From positions 22,334 to 86,333 of the forward strand of contig CAIQCB010000009.1 of the NCBI GenBank assembly GCA_903870245.1: a stretch of 64,000 nucleotides of DNA. Direction: 5' to 3'. The notes under the pieces are model-generated. The model saw only the letters and a program-made list of their open reading frames with translations. It ran no database searches and had not been told where the DNA came from. The stretch's first letter is position 1, and each line of letters opens with the position of its first letter. Position numbers and translations under genes: made by a program. Positions 19,012 to 26,980 of the stretch are shown in pieces. The stretch comes from an uncultured Methylocystaceae bacterium (GTDB taxonomy: Bacteria > Pseudomonadota > Alphaproteobacteria > Rhizobiales > Beijerinckiaceae).

Positions 19012-19866
19012 TTATATGGACGCGTGATTTTCCGGCGCTGGAACTTTGGGCGGCGACGCGGGACGTCTGCTTTTTCTTTTGGCGATCAATGGGTCGTCAA
19101 TGCTCAGACCATAGCCAATTCCTCTCACCGCACGAACGGCGTCTGTTCTGTTGGGGACAGTGAGCGCCTTGCGAAGTCTTCCCATCATGACGTCAATGGT
19201 GCGATAATCAATTTTATCCGGTTGTTCCCACAAGTGATTGATCAGTTCCTGCCGCGTAAAAATCTTTTTCGGCTCTCTTAGTAAAATCGCCAGCAACCTG
19301 AATTCGGCGTCGCGCAATTTTACAGGGGCGCCATGTCGGCGGACATCCCTCGCCTCAATGAGCATTTCAATGCCATTGTGCTTTAAGGCATTGCTGATTT
19401 CTTGTCCGTTGAGCACGAAATCGACCGGGGCGACTCTTCTGATAGTTTTCTTGCCTCCCGAGAAAAAGCTTTTTGTTCGAAGGAAACGCAGTTGGGCCCA
19501 GGCGCGCGTTACAAGTTCGACATCTGAAATGGGACGACCAAGGTAATCATCCGCTCCGACGGTAAGGACACGGATTGCGTCAATTTCATTATGGGTATCG
19601 GAAATAACGATCACTCTGGTCTCATTGAGGGAAGCGTCAGACCTGATGCGGAGGCACAAATCCAGACCGCTCAGGCCAACCGTTCCCCAGCTAACGATAA
19701 TGATATTGGGAACGAATTGTTCGATCATGGAATAGGCTTCGGCGCTGTCCGCAGACCATTTGACCAGATAGCCTTCATTTTCGAAACGCCGAAGCAGAGG
19801 CTCTGCGACCTCCTGGTTGTTCTCGATGAGCATTAATCTTGGCGCAAAACTCTGAAAACTATCCAT
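19012..19866 (-). CDS. OmpR/PhoB-type regulator with an atypical receiver domain
   Basis: 284 residues. The start is ambiguous between GTG 19872 and ATG 19866; the ATG has better spacing to GGAGG. The receiver fold is recognisable (LMLIENNQEVAE, then GLSGLDLCLRI and GADDYLGRPIS), but the phospho-acceptor Asp is Ser59 in IIIVSWGTVG, the acidic pocket is reduced to E-N, and the conserved Lys is Arg. The C-terminal winged helix is intact (KIFTRQELINHLW ... IDVMMGRLRKAL ... VRGIGYGL). It should bind DNA but is unlikely to be switched by Asp phosphorylation. No histidine kinase gene is adjacent. Confidence 0.88.
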   Translation of the reverse strand: MDSFQSFAPRLMLIENNQEVAEPLLRRFENEGYLVKWSADSAEAYSMIEQFVPNIIIVSWGTVGLSGLDLCLRIRSDASLNETRVIVISDTHNEIDAIRVLTVGADDYLGRPISDVELVTRAWAQLRFLRTKSFFSGGKKTIRRVAPVDFVLNGQEISNALKHNGIEMLIEARDVRRHGAPVKLRDAEFRLLAILLREPKKIFTRQELINHLWEQPDKIDYRTIDVMMGRLRKALTVPNRTDAVRAVRGIGYGLSIDDPLIAKRKSRRPASPPKVPAPENHASI

Positions 19867-19949
19867 AATCACGAACCTCCGCCAATCGCTATGTCTATCA
19901 GGAGCGATATCGGACGAAACTGCCCGATGTCGCCGCTTCGGAACGTGAG

Positions 19950-20654
19950 CTAGTTTTTCAGGAAGCCTGGAAGCCAGCTCGTTAACGACGAAGAGCTTTG
20001 AGTGTCCCTGGGCGCTGTTTCGGGTTTTCGAATCGTTTCATTCACCCCGGCCGTCTGGGCGACAGGATCGGCTTCATTCCCCTGGCCGCCAAAAAATCTT
20101 CCAAGAAACCCGTTTTTGGCGGAAGTGTCCTTAACCTCTTTCAGAGGTATCGACGAGTGTCGGTATCCATCCGGCGGTTCGGAGAGAAGCTGACGTAGCG
20201 GCTCATCTGGTTCCGATTCGGCGGCACTTTGCTTTCTGTTGATGATCTTTTGCAACAAACCCGGCTCGTCATCCGCGCCGGCAGCAGTCCCTGTCGCGGG
20301 TCCGCGAACCCGCTCCATCAATCCCGGTTTTGGCTTTTCCGGCTCGGCGCCGGGAGCGCGCGCATAACGATCCGTGCGACGATGTTCTTTCGTTGCGTCT
20401 TGCGGCCATCCCTCCGGTTTTGGCTGCGGCTCGCGGGGCGCCGGCAAAACCTTGGAGTCCTTCGGCATGACCAATTTGGCGCGTTCATTGTAGTTGATTT
20501 TGTCGATGCCCTCGTCCCCAGTCAGCCCGACCATGTCGGAAACCGCCTTGAAGGTAGACTTGTCGTCGCCGGCCCGGACTGCGCCGGAGGATATTAGCGT
20601 CGCCCCAAGCAGAATCAGATAAGCGGCGCCGGAATTACGTGTCGATTTCCTCAT
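19950..20654 (-). CDS. Exported proline-rich protein of unknown function
   Basis: 234 residues. The signal peptide (YLILLGATLISSGAVRA) is followed by a mostly disordered, charged, Pro-rich chain. The segment VPxDSKVLP-like KLVMPKDSKVLPAPREPQPKPEGWPQ looks like the conserved core of alphaproteobacterial hypothetical exported proteins. The end SLTSWLPGFLKN is hydrophobic. I cannot assign a function. Confidence 0.7.
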   Translation of the reverse strand: MRKSTRNSGAAYLILLGATLISSGAVRAGDDKSTFKAVSDMVGLTGDEGIDKINYNERAKLVMPKDSKVLPAPREPQPKPEGWPQDATKEHRRTDRYARAPGAEPEKPKPGLMERVRGPATGTAAGADDEPGLLQKIINRKQSAAESEPDEPLRQLLSEPPDGYRHSSIPLKEVKDTSAKNGFLGRFFGGQGNEADPVAQTAGVNETIRKPETAPRDTQSSSSLTSWLPGFLKN

Positions 20655-20973
20655 GATGACGCACCCTTGTCATGTCATATCCCGATCATCGAGTTGATTA
20701 ATGACGTCTTAATGACAGTAGGCGGACCGTCAAGATTTCGTTGTAAGCATTTGATCCTTATGATTTAGTCAAATTCATATATTCATCATATATAACCAGG
20801 GCGCGGAATATGCGCTGCGATTCGCGGCAAAGAAAAGGACAAAGGCGCCGCGCAGGATGAATTTTCTAGCCATGGCGGAGGCTTCACGGCAGACGCAAAT
20901 CGCCGTATTTTGACATCATCAGCCTCTTCGTAGGCGATAAATTATAAGCACAAGCATCACCAGAGGGATTTTC
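20655..20973. other. Divergent intergenic region
   Basis: About 320 bp, AT-rich in the middle (20750-20800), between two divergently read genes. It presumably holds both promoters. No gene or clear operator is seen. Confidence 0.4.
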
Positions 20974-21306
20974 ATGCGTCAGATCGAATTCACTGTGCGT
21001 GGCATGAAGGGTGATCTTTACACCTGCACCTTCGAGCGCGAAGGGGATAACCTCAATGCCTTCTGCACCTGCCCTGACGGACGCTCTGGTAATTATTGCA
21101 AGCATAGATTTGCGCTGATTGATGGCAACCATGATATTGTTGTCAGCAACAATGCACAGGAGGTCGACGAGCTGCTCGAGATGGTTTCGGGCACCGACGT
21201 GGAAACGGCGCTGGTTGCCCTATCGGAGGCGATCGAAACCTACCAGCAGGCTGAAGAGCGATTGATCGAGGCCCAAAATGGGCTTGCTATGGCAATGCGT
21301 AAGTGA
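20974..21306 (+). CDS. Small SWIM-type zinc-finger protein
   Basis: 110 residues from the ATG at 20974 (AGAGGGATTTTC upstream). The N-terminal half carries the SWIM pattern C-x-C ... C-x-H: C31, C33, C42 and H44 in FCTCPDGRSGNYCKH. SWIM domains bind zinc and contact DNA or proteins. The C-terminal half is a predicted helix (AIETYQQAEERLIEAQNGLA). SWIM domains are usually part of larger proteins, such as SNF2-family helicases or transposases; here the domain stands almost alone. Function unknown. Confidence 0.75.
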   Translation: MRQIEFTVRGMKGDLYTCTFEREGDNLNAFCTCPDGRSGNYCKHRFALIDGNHDIVVSNNAQEVDELLEMVSGTDVETALVALSEAIETYQQAEERLIEAQNGLAMAMRK

Positions 21307-21406
21307 ACTGCAAAAGTGAACTGCGCAAGTAAACACGGTGTGTCGGTCAGTATAATACAACTGGCCGACAGCTTTTAATTCATGCGATAGTCTTTGGCAG
21401 TTACTT

Positions 21407-23194
21407 TCATCTGGAAAATTTCTGCGTGCCTGCAACCCAGGTTTCGCTAACCTTGATATTGCCGATTTTGCGCGGATCGGTTTTATGTGGATCGTCTTCG
21501 AGAATAACGAAATCGGCTTCTTTCCCCTTCTCTAGCGATCCAATCCTGTCGCCCAACCCGATCTGTCTGGCCGCATCAATCGTGACGGCGCGCAAAGCCT
21601 GATCAATTGATACTGCCTGATCTGGACCAATTACAGAGCCATCAATCTCGCACCGCCGACTCACAGCGGTGCTAACCAAACTCAATGCGCCTGCAGGAGA
21701 GCAGGGGGAATCTGAATGAAGCGTGAAGGGTAGTTTTTCTCTGACGCACCATCCTGCAGGATCAGTATTTTCGGCGCGCCTAGCGCCAAAGATATCATCG
21801 CGATAGGCAGCGCCATAGAAGCGTACGTGGTTCATTAAAAAACTGGGCTGAACATTAAGCTTTTTCATGCGCTGAATTTGATCGAGACGAACAATTGTCG
21901 AATGTTCAATTCTGTTTATTCCGTATTCGGTAGAGCCGGAATATGAAGCCTCAATGGCATCCAGGGCGATATCTATGGTGTAATCACCGTTACAATGAAT
22001 CAGGACTGGAAGCCGCGCTTTATTGACATTTTTGACCATATCCTTCAATTGATCGGCGTCGAAGTTTGTTTTGCCCTTATTGTCGGAGTTCAAATAAGGT
22101 TCGGTTTGGGCGCCTGTCCGAGTTTGATTGGAGCCGTCTCCAACAATTTTAACGCCATAGAGAGAGAAAAGACTATTCGGTAATTGCGCCCCTTTGGGGC
22201 CCAGGCCAAGATGACGGTAAGCTTCGTATCCTTGCATATCCTCATACATGAGGCTTGCGCTTGTGCGGCACATCATCCGTGGCGATAGTTTCGAGAAAGG
22301 CTCAATCCATTCAGATTTTAAAGTTCCGGGTTCATGCACCGCAGTGTTGCCCGAAGCCGCAGCTGTTTTCAGATAATCTGAAATAGCTTTAGCAGCTAAT
22401 TGAGGCGTTAATTTCGGTATAAAAAGATGAGCAAATTTCATCATAGCGCTTTCTTCGTAAACTAATCCGTCAAGAGCGCCCGAGTCAGTGCGGCCAAAAT
22501 GTCCTCCACCGGGTAACGGACCGATATCTTCTGGAATGTTCGCAAGCTTGAGCGCCATGCTATTCACACAAGCATCGTGTCCATTTGTATACCATACAAA
22601 GATTGGATGCTTTGTTGAGATAGCGTCCAATTCTTGACGGGAGAGATCGCCACCTTGCAAGAGATTGTCAAAATTGGAGCAGCTAATCCAATGTCCCGGA
22701 GGCGTTCGAGCTGCAAGAGCATGCAACTCTGAAATTAATTTGCCTCTGGTTGGATAATTTACATACCCTACATCTTCAAGCAATTCCAGAATCAACGCCG
22801 ATAACACTGTGTGGTTATGAGGATCGATAAATCCCGGCAACATGACCCTGCCGTCGAGTTCAACAATTCTGGTACTATTCGACCTATAATGCGCAACGGA
22901 GCTTTCGTTTCCGAGAGCAATTATTTTTCCTGATGCAACGGCAAGAGAGTTCACGGGAGTGGAGCCGGGTAAGGGTATAATCTTACCTCCCCTGAAAATG
23001 ACCTCGGCGCTCGTATCTTCTGCGAAGACTTCATTGTTTTTGCTGCCAGCGACGAGTGCTGCGGCCGTGCCGACCGATGTCGCCATAAAGTTTCTTCGGG
23101 ATGGCTTTAGCGGCAGTCTCTCGAAGAGTTTTCCGCCTGCGTGTGACAGGTAATCATTGTTTAAAAAAAATGATGAGAAACAAGAGCGACACAT
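21407..23194 (-). CDS. Tat-exported amidohydrolase, YtcJ-like (amidohydrolase family 3)
   Basis: 595 residues. The ATG at 23194 follows a good GGAGATTAAAA. The N-terminal region holds a twin-arginine signal (PSRRNFMATSVGTAAALVAG), implying export of a folded metalloprotein. Metal-ligand motifs: GFIDPHNH (H126, H128), VLIHCNGDYTID, IEHSTIV and LHSDSP. The C-terminal DRIGSLEKGKEADFVILEDDP is typical of the family. The substrate is unknown; relatives act on amides or formamides. The gene is visibly AT-richer than the core genes. Confidence 0.88.
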   Translation of the reverse strand: MCRSCFSSFFLNNDYLSHAGGKLFERLPLKPSRRNFMATSVGTAAALVAGSKNNEVFAEDTSAEVIFRGGKIIPLPGSTPVNSLAVASGKIIALGNESSVAHYRSNSTRIVELDGRVMLPGFIDPHNHTVLSALILELLEDVGYVNYPTRGKLISELHALAARTPPGHWISCSNFDNLLQGGDLSRQELDAISTKHPIFVWYTNGHDACVNSMALKLANIPEDIGPLPGGGHFGRTDSGALDGLVYEESAMMKFAHLFIPKLTPQLAAKAISDYLKTAAASGNTAVHEPGTLKSEWIEPFSKLSPRMMCRTSASLMYEDMQGYEAYRHLGLGPKGAQLPNSLFSLYGVKIVGDGSNQTRTGAQTEPYLNSDNKGKTNFDADQLKDMVKNVNKARLPVLIHCNGDYTIDIALDAIEASYSGSTEYGINRIEHSTIVRLDQIQRMKKLNVQPSFLMNHVRFYGAAYRDDIFGARRAENTDPAGWCVREKLPFTLHSDSPCSPAGALSLVSTAVSRRCEIDGSVIGPDQAVSIDQALRAVTIDAARQIGLGDRIGSLEKGKEADFVILEDDPHKTDPRKIGNIKVSETWVAGTQKFSR

Positions 23195-23499
23195 TTTTAA
23201 TCTCCATCTCGATGACGCAGGTGTCTACATTTGGTTTGTTTTGAATTCTTTTTGCTATTTCAATTAAATGATATCTGTTGACGAAGGCCTTGAAAAGCCA
23301 TTTGTTGTAATATAAGAATAATCAATAATGACTTGGAAAAACGATTAATGTCTCGTAATCAGTTTGACGCGGCGCCATATTCACTGCGCCAGGTTAAATC
23401 TGTCCATGTTTAAGCCGGTCATGTTAAAGCTGCGCCATGTTCAATATGTGATTATAGACCGAAACTGTCTTGTATTAATGAAAAAGGGAATGTAGATTT
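23195..23499. other. AT-rich divergent intergenic region
   Basis: 305 bp with no convincing gene. At 23370-23440 there are imperfect repeats of a GCGCCA(G/T)(G/A)TT-type motif. It likely contains divergent promoters. Confidence 0.35.
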
Positions 23500-23907
23500 T
23501 TGAGTAGATCTGTATGGACCCGAATTATTTTTTACCTTTTCGCTTTCGTGAGCATGAGTCTTTTGCCATTGATTAGCGAAGCTTCCCAAAGTTCGCATGT
23601 AAAACAAACGCATAAAAAAAAGTTTTCACGGGCGCCGGGCGCACCGCGTTTGGGGCCATGGATTGAAGAAGGCTGGCGCCGAGAGGATTGGTCTCGCGCG
23701 CCCTCCGAGAGAAACTGGGGTGACTCAGCACCAAGCGGCTCAGATCCTGAAAGTGGTCATCCGTCAATTACAGCAGAATACCCATGGGGTTATGTCTCGC
23801 CCTATATTCGCGTTCGCGGCAAATGCATTGTTAATGAGCTCAATGAAAGTCCGGGCGGTCTTGTGGTTCGTTATCAGCGGATTTTACCTGCATATTACTG
23901 TCGTTAA
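23500..23907 (+). CDS. Small exported protein of unknown function
   Basis: 135 residues from a TTG start, with AAAAAGGGAA about 12 bp upstream. No in-frame ATG precedes the signal sequence (IIFYLFAFVSMSLLPLISEA). The mature part is basic and then Trp/Ser/Pro-rich, ending in a compact YIRVRGKCIVNELNES ... YYC with two cysteines. No family recognised. The start codon is the weak point of the call. Confidence 0.55.
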   Translation: MSRSVWTRIIFYLFAFVSMSLLPLISEASQSSHVKQTHKKKFSRAPGAPRLGPWIEEGWRREDWSRAPSERNWGDSAPSGSDPESGHPSITAEYPWGYVSPYIRVRGKCIVNELNESPGGLVVRYQRILPAYYCR

Positions 23908-23935
23908 TATTGGTTTTGATGATGGATGACCATGA

Positions 23936-23973
23936 CATCGTGATTTATAATTGGTCATCGTGATTTATAATTG
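23936..23973. repeat. 18-bp tandem direct repeat
   Basis: CATCGTGATTTATAATTG occurs twice with a 2-bp gap (20-bp period) just after the stop of the small exported protein and before the converging gspC. Confidence 0.85.
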
Positions 23974-24018
23974 TTCTCTGTCTCGTTTCGGAAACACTAG
24001 CTTTTTATTGTTCATATT

Positions 24019-24618
24019 TTATGGGGGCTGTATTGGAGTCAGTCCAGTCGAGTTGACTGGTTGATCCGTAACATTTGCGTATAGAGGCAAAGTTCTTCTT
24101 TGTCCGCCGTTTTGAATAACGACTTCTTTCGGAGCGATTGATGCAATATTCCATGAATCGACCGTGTCGCCAATTTTGCGCCATGCGCCTTCTGGCGCGT
24201 CGGATGATATAATATAAGCCTGCAGAATTTTCTTGTTAAGCACGATAGCAGTTACCGAAATCCCGCCGGACTCGGTCGTTCCGTTTGACGGAGAGACTGC
24301 ATTGGCGGCTTTTGGCGATGGCTTGCGAGACTTTGAGAAGATTGGTCTTGAGATACTCTCGATATCGACATTCGCTGGCTTCGGGGGATCAAGGCTCACA
24401 ATGGCAAGAGATGGTGGTTTCCATTCTTGCGCGGCAATCTCATCCTCCTGGCCCCCATTGCCAAGGAAGGATTTAAACGCAAAAACGCCCATCGCTAGAG
24501 TCAAAATGGAGAGAGTCATCAGCCCCACAGCCCATAATGGCGATATCCGTAAATACTTCATTCTTTGCGAAGGTTCCGAGGCTTTAGAACTCTTCCACTT
24601 ACGGCCAAAATTTCTCAT
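24019..24618 (-). CDS. gspC: Type II secretion GspC-like protein lacking a PDZ domain
   Basis: Inner-membrane connector between the assembly platform and the secretin. 199 residues: a cytoplasmic N-terminus, one helix (PLWAVGLMTLSILTLAMGVFAF), a linker and an HR-like domain (RPIFSKSRKP ... ISVTAIVLNKKILQAYI ... GDTVDSWNIASIAPKEVVI). It ends about 25 residues after the HR domain, so the usual C-terminal PDZ or coiled coil is absent. It is last in gspL-gspM-gspC, with a TGATG overlap to gspM. Assignment rests on architecture and operon. Confidence 0.75.
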   Translation of the reverse strand: MRNFGRKWKSSKASEPSQRMKYLRISPLWAVGLMTLSILTLAMGVFAFKSFLGNGGQEDEIAAQEWKPPSLAIVSLDPPKPANVDIESISRPIFSKSRKPSPKAANAVSPSNGTTESGGISVTAIVLNKKILQAYIISSDAPEGAWRKIGDTVDSWNIASIAPKEVVIQNGGQRRTLPLYANVTDQPVNSTGLTPIQPP

Positions 24619-25214
24619 CAGCGACTCATCTTTGGCGCTCCGCCAAATACGTCGAATTGCGCCTCGACTTCATCAGTTTGCTGCCCTTGGGGGGCGCCCC
24701 AAAATACTGTCTGACTACGCAAAGTGGCTGCCGTGATCAGGAGAAGCGGCGGGTCTCCCTCAAGCGCTCGCGCCAGGGCGTGGATATTTTCGTTCGGACC
24801 GGCAACGTCAATACGCGCACCGACAAGTGTAACCCCCTGTAAGTCCTTGTTTGGCAACATTTGAATCGAACGTACTGTAACCTGGGTCGTCTCGGCGATC
24901 GCTTTTAGACGAGCTTGCAAATTGGCGTTAATGACGCCGTCACTGTCTCCCTGAAAAAGCTCTCCTTGCGCATTGATGTCGGAGACTTGATGAGCATAAT
25001 CTTGTATCTGTCCCTCGTGCACAACGACCGACTCGTATCGTGAGAGTGTCTGATTTCGCTCAGCGATCTCACGCGAACCATCCGCGATCATTCGACGTAT
25101 GGGATCGACGAATATAGAGTAAAGAACGATAAGCATTAGAAAATTAAACCCGACGAAAATCCAACGACGCGATTTTCTATTGCGAAAAATTGTCATTTTG
25201 GCTCTGGAGTTCAT
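24618..25214 (-). CDS. gspM: Type II secretion GspM-like protein
   Basis: 198 residues with one N-terminal helix (WIFVGFNFLMLIVLYSIFVDPI), a coiled-coil segment and a ferredoxin-like periplasmic domain (VRSIQMLPNKDLQGVTLVGARI ... IHALARALEGDPPLLLI). It matches the GspM type found in alphaproteobacteria. It overlaps gspL by 4 bp and gspC by 1 bp. It partners with GspL on the inner-membrane platform. Confidence 0.8.
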   Translation of the reverse strand: MNSRAKMTIFRNRKSRRWIFVGFNFLMLIVLYSIFVDPIRRMIADGSREIAERNQTLSRYESVVVHEGQIQDYAHQVSDINAQGELFQGDSDGVINANLQARLKAIAETTQVTVRSIQMLPNKDLQGVTLVGARIDVAGPNENIHALARALEGDPPLLLITAATLRSQTVFWGAPQGQQTDEVEAQFDVFGGAPKMSR

Positions 25215-26335
25215 TGATTGCTCTCCGGAGGTCGGGGTTCAATTTTTGCCTGGAGTGAAAAACTTTCACGTTTCTCATGAGGATCGGGGGTGATCGGCGC
25301 TGTAAGCGTGGCTTCATTGAAAAGTAAAGATTTATTAAATTGAGCCGGTAATCCTACGGCTGAGTTGGCGAATCCGATAATGTCTACGACACGCTCATTG
25401 GGTTTGTTTTCTGAAAGCCTTAGCTCGGTGAGGAATGCACTATCGGGTAAAATTTTAGCGACTTCTTCCCAGACATCTGCGAAGAGTGGCTCGCGTCGCG
25501 CAGAGCGTAAAACCGTTAAAAGTCGGCTTTCAGCCGATGCCTTATCGATAACCTGCCGTAAACGGGCGGCGCGCGCAGCCATTTCGTTTATTTTTGTGTC
25601 CAATTCATTGTTCAATGTGGCTTGGCGCCATAGCGTTCCGCCAATGCCGATAAGGCCGAGCAAGATTGTCATCGTACACAATGCGAGTGTGATCCTGCTG
25701 GGGATTTTTGAACTCTTTTTTCGATCGCCCAGTTCGATAATCGGTTTGATTTCGGAGGGGGCGCCGCCCACGGGTCGGATAAAGGAGACCTTCTGGGTAT
25801 TAAGTCCACTAAATTGAGCCGCTTCGGCGGCGATATCTTTTCTGATAATCCATAGAGAGATGTGCGTTTTGTCGGCCGCTCCCTCATGGCGCGCAGTGGT
25901 ATAACCAAAGATAATATCATCCAGTTTAAATGGCGTTTTACGCTCAATGTCGGAGATCAGGAGTTTTGGCAGACTAGCCAAGGCCACGCTTGGGATATCG
26001 AAACGACGCACAAAGAAAGCCCCGGCATCAATCTCGATTCCGATCCGAACAGCGGTGGGCGCCAGACCATGGCGGGTGAGAGCCTCTTCCAGTGACGATG
26101 AAGAGATTTCATCAGCTGTCAGTCTCCAGGTTCTTACGCCACGCCTGTCCGTGCACCAGAGGTCACGCTCGCCAGCTCTCAGAATGAGCTGACGATCGCC
26201 CTGGTCGGTGAGCCATTCAAGCATCTCGGGAGGAAAGAGGTTAAAGAATTCCCTGCGATACCAGTTAAGAAAACTGTCGGTGGCAGCCGAGAATGAACCT
26301 GGCAGTATATGGCGCGTCCAGAACTCGCTTGACAC
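25211..26335 (-). CDS. gspL: Type II secretion GspL-like protein
   Basis: 374 residues from a GTG start. The cytoplasmic part is actin-like (VRIGIEIDAGAFFVRRFDIP ... LLISDIERKTPFKLDDIIFGY), as in GspL/PilM. Then comes a single helix (ITLALCTMTILLGLIGIGG), a coiled coil and a PilN-like periplasmic domain (PDSAFLTELRLSENKPNERVVDIIGFA). GspL recruits the GspE ATPase to the membrane. It is first gene of a minus-strand gspLMC unit, divergent from gspE. Confidence 0.85.
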   Translation of the reverse strand: MSSEFWTRHILPGSFSAATDSFLNWYRREFFNLFPPEMLEWLTDQGDRQLILRAGERDLWCTDRRGVRTWRLTADEISSSSLEEALTRHGLAPTAVRIGIEIDAGAFFVRRFDIPSVALASLPKLLISDIERKTPFKLDDIIFGYTTARHEGAADKTHISLWIIRKDIAAEAAQFSGLNTQKVSFIRPVGGAPSEIKPIIELGDRKKSSKIPSRITLALCTMTILLGLIGIGGTLWRQATLNNELDTKINEMAARAARLRQVIDKASAESRLLTVLRSARREPLFADVWEEVAKILPDSAFLTELRLSENKPNERVVDIIGFANSAVGLPAQFNKSLLFNEATLTAPITPDPHEKRESFSLQAKIEPRPPESNQ

Positions 26336-26980
26336 GGATAAGAAACCTCAACTCATTGGGGATGAGCCACGCATTCTTAGGATTGTGTTGAGACCATAAC
26401 TTTCAGACTTAAAAATGGCAATTAACATGTTGAGTTATTGCTTTTGAGCAATAAAAACCGCTCAAATACCAGCGGTACACAGCTGCATCTGACGATGTTA
26501 AGTTCGATCAAAATCTCAGAAATGAGGGTGTCAGTGTGTTCGCTGAAACCTTGGCCTTAACCTTTAAATGAAAAAATTTAATTTTGTTATTACAACTGAT
26601 TTAGCCTTTAAGGCTGGAAAACCGGGAACTCAAGCCGCTATCCTGATATGTGCCCGGTCGATCGGGACTACTGAATTGGAAATGAGCAGGACGAGGGCAG
26701 TTATTTTTTTGATCCCGAGGCCCTAGCCAGGCCCCGATTTATTGGGTTTCAATGTGTGGAGGTAGCGACAGAGTATACTATATAGTCATCCTAGCCAAAG
26801 ATCGTAATCGATCTTGTCTGACAAGCTAGTTGTAAAAAAATTCAGATAGATGAAACGACCGTATCATAAATATTTTTTTTGTGCTGCAAGGTTAGACAGG
26901 AGCTTATTAATTGGGTGCTATCTAACGTCTGGGTAATCTATAATTAAAATAACGCCAACCAGGCGGACATCGGCAAGGGT
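26336..26980. promoter_or_regulatory. Divergent control region between gspLMC and gspEFHIJ
   Basis: 645 bp, AT-rich, without a convincing gene. About 160 bp before gspE lie two adjoining palindromes: AAGATCG-TAAT-CGATCTT (26798-26815) and CTTGT-CTG-ACAAG (26813-26825). Another repeat, TTGAGC/GCTCAA, lies near 26450-26475. The position suggests operators coordinating the two halves of the secretion cluster. That role is inference. Confidence 0.5.

Noticed and set aside
24233..24736. Plus-strand 167-codon frame opposite gspC/gspM
   Set aside because: gspC and gspM fit operon, overlaps and domains; the plus frame is a shadow.
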